Positions 1 to 7,690 of a stretch of 47,578 nucleotides of DNA are shown here, in pieces (position 1 is the first letter of the stretch; each line of letters begins with the position of its first letter). Origin of the DNA: Acidimicrobiia bacterium (GTDB lineage: Bacteria > Actinomycetota > Acidimicrobiia > Acidimicrobiales > SZUA-35); NCBI GenBank assembly GCA_029863385.1, contig JAOTVU010000019.1, positions 1-47,578 on the forward strand, written 5' to 3'. A model generated the notes under the pieces. It made no database searches and was not told the origin of the DNA. It worked only from the letters and a program-made list of their open reading frames with translations. A program made the position numbers and the translations under genes.

Positions 1-756
1 CGCGACGACCACCTGATCTCGGTGGTACCCCGCGAGGTACGCCAGGCCTACGACATGCGGACCATCCTCTCCGCCGCGTTCGATCGATCGCCCGATGGCG
101 TGTCGAGCTTCTTCGAGATAGGCCGGGCCTGGGGCACGTCGATCATCGCCGGCCTGGCCCGCCTCGACGGCGTGCCGGTGGCCGTCTACGCCGAAGACCC
201 ACGTATCTACGGCGGTGGTTGGACCAACGACGCCTGCCGAAAGCTGATCCGCCTCGCCGACCTGGCATCGCTGTTCAAACTGCCCCTGATCCATTTCGAG
301 GACTGCCCCGGGTTCGTGATCGGGAAGACATCGGAGGAAGAGGGAACGATCCGGACCGGTTCCGTCGCCCTGGTGGCGCTGCGGCAACTGGCGGTTCCCT
401 ACTGCACAGTGCTGGTGCGAAAGGCCTTCGGCGTGGCCGGTGCCTCCAACCGCGCGCCGGGTGCTTCGTCGATGCGTATGGCCTGGCCATCGGCGGACTG
501 GGGTTCGCTGCCCGTTGAGGGCGGCCTGGAGGTGGCCTACAAGGCCGAACTGGAGGCCGCAGAGGATCCCGATGCCCTCCATGCCGAGATCACCGAGCGG
601 CTGAACCGGTTGCGTTCGCCGCTGCGTTCCGCCGAGTTCTACGAGATCGAGCAGATCATCGATCCCCGTGACACCCGACCGATGCTTTGCGACTGGGTCC
701 ACCTGGCCAGGCGAACCCTGCGGCCGGGCCCGACGGCGTGGGGTTTCCGCCCCTGA
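1..756 (+). CDS. Acyl-CoA carboxylase carboxyltransferase subunit, 5'-truncated
   Basis: The open frame runs in from the window edge, so the true start lies upstream and only the last 252 residues are visible. The segment opens with the AYDMR motif and continues with a crotonase-fold C-terminal carboxyltransferase half: an FFEIGRAWGTSI block, a glycine-rich GGGWT turn and the 'PLIHFEDCPGFVIG' strand-loop. These are typical of biotin-dependent acetyl-, propionyl- or methylcrotonyl-CoA carboxylase beta chains. In that family this domain transfers CO2 from carboxybiotin to an acyl-CoA in the cytoplasm. The end (WVHLARRTL) also fits. The acyl substrate cannot be decided without the N-terminal half and any biotin carboxylase neighbour. 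It ends 15 bp before a convergent gene. A short stem (749-763) spans the stop codon. Confidence 0.85.
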   Translation, partial: RDDHLISVVPREVRQAYDMRTILSAAFDRSPDGVSSFFEIGRAWGTSIIAGLARLDGVPVAVYAEDPRIYGGGWTNDACRKLIRLADLASLFKLPLIHFEDCPGFVIGKTSEEEGTIRTGSVALVALRQLAVPYCTVLVRKAFGVAGASNRAPGASSMRMAWPSADWGSLPVEGGLEVAYKAELEAAEDPDALHAEITERLNRLRSPLRSAEFYEIEQIIDPRDTRPMLCDWVHLARRTLRPGPTAWGFRP

Positions 757-771
757 CCGGGGCTCGGGCTC

Positions 772-1287
772 TCAGCCGGCCGATACGAATCGGTACCTGG
801 TGACATCCGCGGGGAAATCGCGCCATGCCATTGCCTTGATCGGGGTGAGCACGCACAGTCCGCCGGCGCCGGGCCCGGACCAGGCGTCGGCCGCCGGCTC
901 GTAGCCCTTGGCGGCGTATTTCGCCCCGAAGGCATCGGACAGGCGAACCCCGAAGTCGTAGTCGACCGGAGCCGACGGGGCCGCCGTACCCTCCACGATC
1001 ACCACGTCGGAACCGCTTTCCAGATGCAGCACGCACGCCGGGTTGGTTCGCAGGTTCCGGGCGTGGATGGTGTCGGGTGAGCCGTCGTACCAGAATCGTC
1101 CGTCGAGCCAGACGCCCCAGCGGGGCACCACGTGCGGCCGACCGTCAGGCCGGGTCGTGGCCAGCCAGACGTGCATCGAGGTCTCCAGTCGGCCTTCGAC
1201 CTCGCTCCACGGGCGGAAACCACCCAGATCGGTGGGCACGCCGTAACCCTCGGGCATTCGAGGTCGATCAATGTTCACTCCTGGCAT
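772..1287 (-). CDS. Pyridoxamine 5'-phosphate oxidase-family protein
   Basis: A 171-residue split-barrel flavin/F420-binding protein. The sequence shows the usual order for the family: MHVWLATTRPDGRPHVVPRWGVWLDGRFWY (strands 1-3, in separate pieces), then 'RNLRTNPACVLHLE' and 'VVIVEGTA'. This 'nonspecific PNPOx-like' group includes F420- or FMN-dependent reductases and haem-binding proteins, so the substrate is unknown. The open frame extends upstream into the xylulokinase gene. I chose the ATG at 1287 because family similarity begins right after it. It starts 10 bp after the xylulokinase stop and could be its operon partner. A TAGGAT -10-like hexamer lies 7 nt upstream of the ATG, so it might also have its own leaderless transcript. 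Confidence 0.8.
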   Translation of the reverse strand: MPGVNIDRPRMPEGYGVPTDLGGFRPWSEVEGRLETSMHVWLATTRPDGRPHVVPRWGVWLDGRFWYDGSPDTIHARNLRTNPACVLHLESGSDVVIVEGTAAPSAPVDYDFGVRLSDAFGAKYAAKGYEPAADAWSGPGAGGLCVLTPIKAMAWRDFPADVTRYRFVSAG

Positions 1288-1294
1288 GACGCTG

Positions 1295-1300
1295 ATCCTA
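1295..1300 (-). promoter_or_regulatory. Candidate -10 (TAGGAT), leaderless start of PNPOx-like gene
   Basis: TAGGAT on the minus strand is followed by 7 nt and then the ATG at 1287. Actinobacterial TANNNT -10 elements 6-7 nt before a start codon commonly give leaderless mRNAs. It overlaps the xylulokinase stop codon, so chance occurrence is quite possible here. Confidence 0.3.
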
Positions 1301-2749
1301 CTCGGTGAGATCTCGTGCCCAGTGGTAATGCCGACGGGCTTCGGCGGCTGCGTCGACAAGACGGTCATCAGGATCGATGAGCGAACCGTGACCGAGGCTC
1401 CAGCGGTCGGCCATGTCGACGAAGGAGCCGTGGCCCGCCACGACCGCGGCCTGCAGAGCGGCACCCGTCGCCACCGTCTCATCGTCGTCCGGGATCGTGA
1501 GCTGCCGTTGCGACAGGTCGGCCATGATCCGACGGTATGCCGCCGACTTGGCGCCACCGCCGATCAGGAAGGTGCGGCCTCCGAGGCTGACGCCGGCCGA
1601 TTCGAGGGCCTGCATGCCGTCGAGCAGCCCGCAGGCCACACCCTCGAACGCCGCCCGTGCGATCTGTCGGCGTTCGACGTCGGACCGCATCCCGGCCAAC
1701 AAACCGGTCGCGGTCGGACGGTTCGGGGTCCGCTCCCCGTCGAGATAGGGCACGAGCACCACACCATCGGCCCCGATGGGAGCCGAGAGCGCCAACTCGT
1801 CGAACTCGGCGTAATCGGCCCCGAGCAGACGACGGAAGGCCTCGGTGACCTTGGTGGCGTTCAACGTGCAGACCAGTGGCAGGAAGTTGCCCGTTGCGTC
1901 GGCAAAGCCGGCGACCAAGCCGGTCTCATCGGCCGTCGGAATTGCACTGACGGCGTAAGCGGTTCCCGAGGTCCCGATGGAGATGGCCAGGTCACCGGTC
2001 CGGAGACCGAGACCGAGGGCGCCCCCCATGTTGTCGCCCGAACCGGGGCCGACGACGACATTGGACGGCAGCCCGAGCTCGTTCGCCGCTTCCGCTGTCA
2101 CCGTTCCGGCGACCGCCGTCGGGCCCAGCACGCTGGGCAACTTGTCGACGACGGACGGGGCGACGAGTTCGAGCACCTCATCGACGTATTCCTCGATCGA
2201 CGGCGACCACCAGCCCGTGCCCGACGCGTCACCGCGATCGGTCACGTGCTCGCCGGTCAGCCTCCAGGTCAGGTAGTCGTGGGGCAGCATCACCCTGTCG
2301 ATGCGGTCGATCAGCTCGGGCTCGTGTTCGGCCACCCAGGCCAGCTTGGTGACGGTGAAGGCGGGGGCGGGCACGGACCCGCAGCGGTCGACCCACACAT
2401 CGGCCCCCGAGGCCGCCACCAGCGCTTCGGTCTGCGGGGCCGACTCGGTGTCGTTCCAGAGTTTGGCGGGACGGAGCGGCTCACCGGCCTCGTCGACCAA
2501 CACCAAGCCGTGCTGCTGGCCGGCCACCGACACCCCGACGATCCCGGCCCGCACCTCGGGATCGATCTGGGCGAAGGCGGCGGCGAGGGCGGACCACCAG
2601 GCATTCGGGTCCTGCTCGCTGCGGGGCGGCGTGGTCGAGGGATGCGATGCTCGGCCCGTGCCGACGACCGTGCCGTCGTCGACCCGACGGACCTCGACCT
2701 TGGTCGACTGGGTTGATGAATCGATTCCTGCTACATACGCCTCGGCCAT
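1298..2749 (-). CDS. xylB: Xylulokinase (FGGY-family carbohydrate kinase)
   Basis: 483 residues, the normal length for xylulokinase, which phosphorylates D-xylulose with ATP in the cytoplasm to feed the pentose phosphate pathway. Visible family signs are the N-terminal phosphate-binding segment GIDSSTQSTKVEV (residues 8-20), the substrate-loop motif SVAGQQHGLVLVD, the LWNDTES block, the catalytic-region GSGDNMGGALGLGL, and the ATPase glycine motif ISIGTSGTAYAV. The QQHG motif is characteristic of XylB rather than glycerol or ribulo-kinases. It follows iolD in the same direction after a 133-bp spacer and precedes a PNPOx-like gene, so it may serve a pentitol or pentose arm beside the inositol genes. 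No xylose isomerase is nearby. A TAGCCT -10-like element lies 6 nt before the ATG. Confidence 0.9.
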   Translation of the reverse strand: MAEAYVAGIDSSTQSTKVEVRRVDDGTVVGTGRASHPSTTPPRSEQDPNAWWSALAAAFAQIDPEVRAGIVGVSVAGQQHGLVLVDEAGEPLRPAKLWNDTESAPQTEALVAASGADVWVDRCGSVPAPAFTVTKLAWVAEHEPELIDRIDRVMLPHDYLTWRLTGEHVTDRGDASGTGWWSPSIEEYVDEVLELVAPSVVDKLPSVLGPTAVAGTVTAEAANELGLPSNVVVGPGSGDNMGGALGLGLRTGDLAISIGTSGTAYAVSAIPTADETGLVAGFADATGNFLPLVCTLNATKVTEAFRRLLGADYAEFDELALSAPIGADGVVLVPYLDGERTPNRPTATGLLAGMRSDVERRQIARAAFEGVACGLLDGMQALESAGVSLGGRTFLIGGGAKSAAYRRIMADLSQRQLTIPDDDETVATGAALQAAVVAGHGSFVDMADRWSLGHGSLIDPDDRLVDAAAEARRHYHWARDLTE

Positions 2750-2755
2750 CGCTCC

Positions 2756-2761
2756 AGGCTA
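2756..2761 (-). promoter_or_regulatory. Candidate -10 (TAGCCT), leaderless start of xylB
   Basis: On the minus strand TAGCCT is followed by GGAGCG (6 nt) and the ATG at 2749. The spacing matches a TANNNT promoter whose transcript begins at or next to the start codon. The GGAG inside the gap is too close to the ATG to be an ordinary Shine-Dalgarno sequence. Confidence 0.4.
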
Positions 2762-2777
2762 GGGCGCAATCTCCGAC

Positions 2778-2797
2778 CCAATCCGCTCCGGAATTGG
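2778..2797 (-). terminator. Hairpin between iolD and xylB, candidate terminator
   Basis: In the 133-bp spacer, CCAATCCG (2778-2785) pairs with CGGAATTGG (2789-2797) around a 3-nt loop with one bulged base. There is no U-tract, which is common in GC-rich actinobacteria. It could end the iol transcript or lie in the xylB leader region. Confidence 0.35.
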
Positions 2798-2882
2798 CAG
2801 ATTCTCCGCGCGCCGTGAGCGCGTGGATTCAACCAGATCGGTCGGGGAGCTGCTGGTCAGCGCTTCTGCGACCGGGAGCTGT

Positions 2883-4766
2883 CTACCAGCCGACCCGCTG
2901 GTCGGCCTGGCCCTTGTCCATCTCGGCTCGTGCGTCACGCACCGACTGCAGGTTCGAGACCTCGGGCACACCGACCTGCCAGAAGGCACCACCCTCGGTC
3001 CAGGTGTAGGCGTCGACCTTGGCGGCGATGACGTAGGTCCGATCACTGGCCCGGGCCCGCTCCAATGCCGCCTGGAGCTCCTCGTAGGTCGACACGGTCT
3101 CGGAGGCACAACCCAGGGCCGCGGCGTGGGCTGCGAAGTCGACCTCGACCACCTCACCATTGTGGCTGCCGGCCAGACGGCAATCGGCCAGGAGGTTGTT
3201 GAACGGCTTGCCGCCCTGGCCGATCTGGAGGCGATTGATCACGGCAAACCCGCCGTTGTCGCAGACGATCACGATCATCTTGTGACCCGTCAGGACCGAG
3301 CTGTAGAGATCCGAGTTCATCATCAGGTACGAACCGTCGCCGACGAACACGAACACATCACCGTCGCCGGAACGTCCCATCGCCTCATGGGCCATGGCCG
3401 CCCCCCAACCCCCCGACACCTCATAGCCCATGCAGGAGAAGCCGTATTCGCAGTCGAACGTGGCCACCCCCTTCGACCACCAGCCGTTGTTGACCTCGCC
3501 GGGGAAGCCGCCGGCCGCCGCCAGGCAGACATCGTCCTCATTCGATTGATCGTTGGCGGCTCGTACAACCTGGGCGTAGGTCAACACCTCGGCCGACGGG
3601 TCGGGCGATCCGATGCTCTCGAGGTAGGAGCGGAACCCCTCCTTCTCGGCAGAAGCCCGCTCCATCCAGGCCTCGGGGGCACACCAGTCGCCCAGCAGCT
3701 CTCCCATCTCCCGAAGGGTTTCACGGGCATCACCAACGACGGGAAGCGACCGATGCTTGATGGCATCGAAACGGGTCGTGTTGACCCCGACGATCACCGT
3801 CGATTCGTTTCTGAACACGGTCCACGAACCCGTGGTGAAGTCCTGGAGACGGCAACCGACCGCCAGGACGACATCGGCCTCCGCGGCCAGGTTGTTGGCC
3901 GCCTCACACCCGGTGACACCGATCGGTCCGACGTAGGCCGCGTCGTCGCCGAGCAGGCTCGACTTGCCGGCCACCGTCTCGACGACCGGGATGCCGTGGT
4001 TGGCCGCGAACTGGGCCAGTTCGGCTTCGGCCACCGAGTAATGCACGCCGCCGCCGGCGATGATCAGGGGCTTGCGGGCTGTCCGCAGCACCTCAACCGC
4101 GGTGATCAGCTCACTCGAATCGGGGCGGGGACGAGGCACCTCGTGTACGACCGGATCGAACAGACGAACGGGGTAATCGTAGGCCTCGGCCTGTGTGTCC
4201 TGCGGCAAGCCGATGAAGGCCGGACCACGCGTGGCCGGATCGAGCATCGTGGCGAGGGCGGCGGGCAGCGACTGGGCGACCTGTGCGGGGTGGGTGATGC
4301 GATCCCAGTACGTGGTGACCGCCCTGAACGCGTCATTGACCGTTGTCGACGGCTCCCCGAAATTCTCGACCTGTTGGAGCACCGGATCGGGGATTCGGCT
4401 GACAAACGTGTCACCGGAGAACAGCAGCAGCGGCAGGCGGTTGGCCGACGCGACCCCCGCCGCCGTGACCATGTTGGTGGCACCGGGGCCGACCGAGGAC
4501 GTGGCCACCATGATCTGACGCCCCCGAACCGCTTTGTTGTAGGCGACGGCCGCCAGCGCCATGCCCTGCTCGTTCTGGCCCCGCCAGGTCGGGAACTCGT
4601 CGCGAACCTCCTCCAGCGCGTGGCCGAGACAGGTCACGTTGCCGTGTCCGAAAATACCGAAGACGCCCGGAAACATCGGGGCTTCGCTGCCATCGGCCAG
4701 CCGGGTGCGCTGAGCCATCATCCAGCGGACGATGGCCTGAGCGGTCGTGAGTCGAACGGTCTCCAT
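2883..4766 (-). CDS. iolD: 3D-(3,5/4)-trihydroxycyclohexane-1,2-dione hydrolase IolD
   Basis: A ThDP-dependent enzyme of 627 residues that hydrolytically opens the ring of the dione made by IolE, giving 5-deoxy-glucuronate for IolB. The family layout is complete. The N-terminal PYR domain has the catalytic glutamate in GQNEQGMALAA. The central domain carries 'ADVVLAVGCRLQDFTTG'. The C-terminal PP domain has the Mg/ThDP motif beginning GDGSYLMMNSDLYSS and ending near CDNGGF. Length and the FGIFGHGNVTCLGHAL start match IolD rather than acetolactate synthase. The frame also allows a TTG start at 4778, but GGAG sits 6 nt before the ATG at 4766, so I use that ATG. It follows the aldolase gene after 85 nt containing an unusual tandem repeat. 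Confidence 0.93.
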   Translation of the reverse strand: METVRLTTAQAIVRWMMAQRTRLADGSEAPMFPGVFGIFGHGNVTCLGHALEEVRDEFPTWRGQNEQGMALAAVAYNKAVRGRQIMVATSSVGPGATNMVTAAGVASANRLPLLLFSGDTFVSRIPDPVLQQVENFGEPSTTVNDAFRAVTTYWDRITHPAQVAQSLPAALATMLDPATRGPAFIGLPQDTQAEAYDYPVRLFDPVVHEVPRPRPDSSELITAVEVLRTARKPLIIAGGGVHYSVAEAELAQFAANHGIPVVETVAGKSSLLGDDAAYVGPIGVTGCEAANNLAAEADVVLAVGCRLQDFTTGSWTVFRNESTVIVGVNTTRFDAIKHRSLPVVGDARETLREMGELLGDWCAPEAWMERASAEKEGFRSYLESIGSPDPSAEVLTYAQVVRAANDQSNEDDVCLAAAGGFPGEVNNGWWSKGVATFDCEYGFSCMGYEVSGGWGAAMAHEAMGRSGDGDVFVFVGDGSYLMMNSDLYSSVLTGHKMIVIVCDNGGFAVINRLQIGQGGKPFNNLLADCRLAGSHNGEVVEVDFAAHAAALGCASETVSTYEELQAALERARASDRTYVIAAKVDAYTWTEGGAFWQVGVPEVSNLQSVRDARAEMDKGQADQRVGW

Positions 4767-4790
4767 GAGGTACTCCAAAGCGGGATGAAA

Positions 4791-4828
4791 GGTGAAGGTG
4801 AGACGGTGAAAACGGTGAAAACGGTGAG
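4791..4828. repeat. Tandem GGTGA(A/G) repeats in the aldolase-iolD spacer
   Basis: Five copies of GGTGAA or GGTGAG begin at 4791, 4797, 4805, 4814 and 4823; the last three are in near-perfect 9-bp register (ACGGTGAAA units). In the iolD mRNA this reads as repeated UUCACC/UUUUCACCG, a G-poor unstructured tract ending about 25 nt before the start codon. Confidence 0.7.
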
Positions 4829-4851
4829 ATGGCGAAACGGGAACGGAGGGC

Positions 4852-5772
4852 TCAGCGCGCCCACGGCCAGTCGTCGAGCGAGGCGGGGCCGTAGTGATGA
4901 TGCCACGGTCTGGCGTCGGCGGCGATGGCGCAGAGCCTGTCGAACCGCTCGACGACGGTGGTGTTCAGCACCTCGGGCCTGCTCTCGACGGGGAGGGCCT
5001 CCCGCCACAGGGCGCGACCGACCATGAACCCGGAGCAGCCGGCGGCGACGGCCTCGGTCAGCTGAGCGGCGAAGTCGTCGAATCCGACACCCCAGCTGAG
5101 CAACGTCCAGGGGTTGTCCCCACAGGCGTCGTTCAGCAACCCGCAGGCTCCGGGTGCGGGAAACGGCATCTTCAGGATCATCGGCCCGAATTCCGTCAGC
5201 CGCGACGCCGAACGGAGGATCAGCTCGCGACGCTCGCCGTCGCTGCCGAAGTCGTAGGGAATGGGTTCGATCAGCACCGGCAGCTGAGCCGCCGCGCACT
5301 GCTCGACCACCCGACGGACCAACCGTTCCTGCCGCGGGGCGAGGGCGTCGTCGTCGGCTCGATAGAGCACGAACAGCTTGGCCGCGTCAGCGCCGGCCTC
5401 CAGCAGCTGGGCTGGCGTCCAGCCTGGCATCAGCTCGTTACCCGCGGCCGGGTTGGCCATGTAGCCTTGCGACTCCAGGGCGCAGATCACGCCAACCGAA
5501 CGGTCGACGATGCCGGCATCGGTGAGATGGGGGAACGAGAACTCCGGTTCGACCATGACCGCCGAGGGCCGACTGCCGAGAGCGCCCACGACGTCGGCCT
5601 TGAACGTGGTGAGGACCTCGGGCGACGGATCGGCGGCTCCGCCCGCACGTTCGCCGTATCGCGCGAACTCGGCGACGAGGGCGTCGCGATGATCAACTGC
5701 GGCGACACAGAAGACGCCGTCGTTGTTGGTGAGGCGCTGAAAGCGGCGTCGGGTTCCGTGATCCATCATCAT
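4852..5772 (-). CDS. LacD-like class I aldolase, probable 2-deoxy-5-keto-gluconate-6-P aldolase
   Basis: 306 residues, resembling tagatose-1,6-bisphosphate aldolase (LacD) and related DUF2090-type TIM-barrel aldolases. Recognisable parts are the N-terminal 'FCVAAVDHRDAL' strand, 'VMVEPEFSFPHL', the putative Schiff-base strand 'GADAAKLFVLYRADDD', 'LPVLIEPIPYDF' and the C-terminal phosphate-binding 'GCSGFMVGRALW'. Placement directly after iolC and iolB suggests it cleaves 2-deoxy-5-keto-gluconate 6-phosphate to DHAP and malonic semialdehyde, replacing the class II aldolase IolJ. That role is inferred from context. Three ATG codons are stacked at 5772, 5769 and 5766. The first overlaps the iolB stop as ATGA, implying translational coupling, and was chosen. 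Confidence 0.75.
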   Translation of the reverse strand: MMMDHGTRRRFQRLTNNDGVFCVAAVDHRDALVAEFARYGERAGGAADPSPEVLTTFKADVVGALGSRPSAVMVEPEFSFPHLTDAGIVDRSVGVICALESQGYMANPAAGNELMPGWTPAQLLEAGADAAKLFVLYRADDDALAPRQERLVRRVVEQCAAAQLPVLIEPIPYDFGSDGERRELILRSASRLTEFGPMILKMPFPAPGACGLLNDACGDNPWTLLSWGVGFDDFAAQLTEAVAAGCSGFMVGRALWREALPVESRPEVLNTTVVERFDRLCAIAADARPWHHHYGPASLDDWPWAR

Positions 5773-6638
5773 GGCGATCGGTCGCCGCTCGGATCGACGA
5801 CGGGCAGCTCCCAGGCACCGGAACCCCAATCGGATTCGATCCAGGTGAAGTCGGAGTGGAAACAGGGCGGCGTGGCCCGCTCCTCGCCGACCAGTTCACC
5901 GGCCAGGTAGTTGAGGAAGTACATGTTGGCGCCCGGGCAGGCCACCGACGAGTGGTAGCCGCCGGGCACGAGTGCGCAATCGCCGTCTCCGCCCGTCATG
6001 ACCTGGTCGAAGGGCGCCGGACCGTCGCCGACATAGCCGCTGCCGTCATCCCAGTTCCGGTGCATCCAGAAGCCTTCGGGCCGATCCATGCGGAAGTAGT
6101 AGGTCTCCTCCAGGTAGGGCGATCCGTCGACACCGTCGTGCCGGTGTGGCGCCCAACCCGACCAGGTACCCCGGGGAACATAGACCTCGTAGAGGATCAG
6201 GCGCTCGGCCTCGATGGGGGCTGCCAGTGTGTGGTTGACCTGGCGCAACGCGGCCCCGCCGCCCCGGACCTCGGAGCGGATCGTCGACGGTTGGATCAGC
6301 CGGGCCGGGTACCAGCCCTCGGCCGGAGCCGAACCGATGGCGAAGGTCAATCCCTGATCGGCGGCCTCGATCGCCACCTCGACCCCGGGAGGGGCGTAGG
6401 CCACCGGCGACAGCTCGGCGAACACCGAGGCTCGGGAGACGTCGTGGGTGTGGTCGTCGAGGCGAACCGTGCCTCGCCCGGCGAGGGGCACGACGGCGGT
6501 TTCGGCCCCGTCGAGCCGCTGCGTGTGGTTCTCACCGGCGGCCAGTTCGATGACCGAGAACGACAGGTACTGCCAGCCCGCCGTCGCCGGGCTGACCGAG
6601 AGCAGCACACCGGGCCCGGACTCGGCAATGATTGTCAT
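5769..6638 (-). CDS. iolB: 5-deoxy-glucuronate isomerase IolB (copy 1)
   Basis: A bicupin isomerase of 289 residues converting 5-deoxy-glucuronate to 2-deoxy-5-keto-gluconate. The C-terminal cupin has the metal-binding signature WAPHRHD, then EETYYF, then the downstream histidine of 'VPGGYHSSVACPG'. The 'PEGFWMHRNW' stretch is typical of IolB. The frame is open for 22 codons upstream, but the ATG at 6638 forms a 4-bp ATGA overlap with the iolC stop and homology begins immediately after it. It sits between iolC and the aldolase, both coupled by ATGA overlaps, so the three proteins are probably made in similar amounts. A second, clearly different IolB is encoded at 14138-15109. Confidence 0.93.
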   Translation of the reverse strand: MTIIAESGPGVLLSVSPATAGWQYLSFSVIELAAGENHTQRLDGAETAVVPLAGRGTVRLDDHTHDVSRASVFAELSPVAYAPPGVEVAIEAADQGLTFAIGSAPAEGWYPARLIQPSTIRSEVRGGGAALRQVNHTLAAPIEAERLILYEVYVPRGTWSGWAPHRHDGVDGSPYLEETYYFRMDRPEGFWMHRNWDDGSGYVGDGPAPFDQVMTGGDGDCALVPGGYHSSVACPGANMYFLNYLAGELVGEERATPPCFHSDFTWIESDWGSGAWELPVVDPSGDRSP

Positions 6639-7621
6639 GAGGACTCCTCTCGCCCGGCCAGAAACTCGTCGACCTCCTCGACATACGGCATGTCGTCGGC
6701 GCACAACAACCGGCCGGCGACGATGGCCCCGGCGGCATTGCCGTAGCGCACAGACTCCTCGATCGACCAGCCGGACAGCAACCCGTGGCAGAACGCACCG
6801 CCGAAGGCGTCACCGGCACCGAGCCCGCAGACGACCTCCACCGGGAACGGTGCCACCTCGGTTCTCGTGCCGTCCGCCTTCGCCACCAGGACACCGTCGC
6901 CACCGAGTTTCACCACGGCCGCCTCGACACCCTTGGCCAGCAGGCGGTCGGCGGCCTCATCGGGATCGTCGCTACCGACGGCGACCCTGCATTCCTGACG
7001 ATTGCCGATGACGATGGTGAACTGCTCGATGAGCGGCTCGATCACGGCGTGGGCGACTCCCTCCGAGGGCCAGAAGTGAGGCCGCCAATCGAGATCGAAG
7101 ATGGTGTGCCAGCGTCGCTCCCGGCGATCGAGCGCTTTGACCACTGCGCTTCGACTCGGTTCCACCGAGAACCGTGATGCCGGGATCCAGAGAATCGCGG
7201 CATCCTCGATCGGCACCGCATCGAGATCGGCGTGACCGAGTTGGAAGTCGGGGGCCTCCGGATAGCGGTAGAAGATGATCGACGGCTCCTCGACGGGATC
7301 GAGTTCGGCGAAGGCGAGCGGGGTCGGCAGGTGCGGGTGGACCGACACGTACGTTGCGTCGACCCCGAACCGCTCGGTGAGCGCGTGCCGCACGTCGAGT
7401 CCGAACGCGTCGTCGCCGACCTTCGTCACCACAGCGGCCCGGTGCCCCAGGCGAGCGGCGGCCACGGCCACGTTGGTGGCCGTGCCTCCGATCGACTTCT
7501 GGAACGACGTCACATTCGACATCGGGCCCTGCTGGTGGGGGTAGAGGTCGATCGAAACGCGCCCGATGGTGATCAGGTCCGGCGCGTCGGCCGATGCTTC
7601 TTCGCTGTTGGTGTTCGACAT
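6635..7621 (-). CDS. iolC: 5-dehydro-2-deoxygluconokinase IolC
   Basis: A PfkB/ribokinase-family kinase of about 328 residues that phosphorylates 2-deoxy-5-keto-gluconate. Visible motifs are the N-terminal 'LITIGRVSIDLYP', the substrate-binding 'SIGGTATNVAVAAARLG' and the C-terminal anion-hole and catalytic-base motif 'VCGLGAGDAFGGAFCHGLL', whose final aspartate is the base. The HQQGPMSNVTSFQ insert after the first strand is typical of IolC. Two starts are possible: ATG 7669, adding 16 low-complexity residues, and ATG 7621. I prefer 7621 because it leaves about 14 residues before the first strand, as usual; neither has a strong Shine-Dalgarno sequence. It follows the LacI-type gene in the same direction and overlaps iolB by 4 bp. 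Confidence 0.92.
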   Translation of the reverse strand: MSNTNSEEASADAPDLITIGRVSIDLYPHQQGPMSNVTSFQKSIGGTATNVAVAAARLGHRAAVVTKVGDDAFGLDVRHALTERFGVDATYVSVHPHLPTPLAFAELDPVEEPSIIFYRYPEAPDFQLGHADLDAVPIEDAAILWIPASRFSVEPSRSAVVKALDRRERRWHTIFDLDWRPHFWPSEGVAHAVIEPLIEQFTIVIGNRQECRVAVGSDDPDEAADRLLAKGVEAAVVKLGGDGVLVAKADGTRTEVAPFPVEVVCGLGAGDAFGGAFCHGLLSGWSIEESVRYGNAAGAIVAGRLLCADDMPYVEEVDEFLAGREESS

Positions 7622-7690
7622 GGCAGATCCCGGATTCGATTCCTTGGACGATAGGGGCGAATTGGACATTCGGCGGGTGACCTTGGCGTA

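Noticed and set aside
1271-2716. Long open frame on the plus strand opposite xylB
   Set aside because: It mirrors the xylB codon pattern in a GC-rich genome and has no recognisable domain; xylB on the other strand has complete FGGY motifs.
4766-4778. TTG start at 4778 for iolD
   Set aside because: The codons between contain the GGAG ribosome site that serves the ATG at 4766.
2823-5027. Over 700-codon open frame on the plus strand opposite iolD
   Set aside because: Antisense shadow of iolD: low-complexity Arg/Gly/Asp/Val composition and no family match, whereas the minus strand encodes a full ThDP enzyme.
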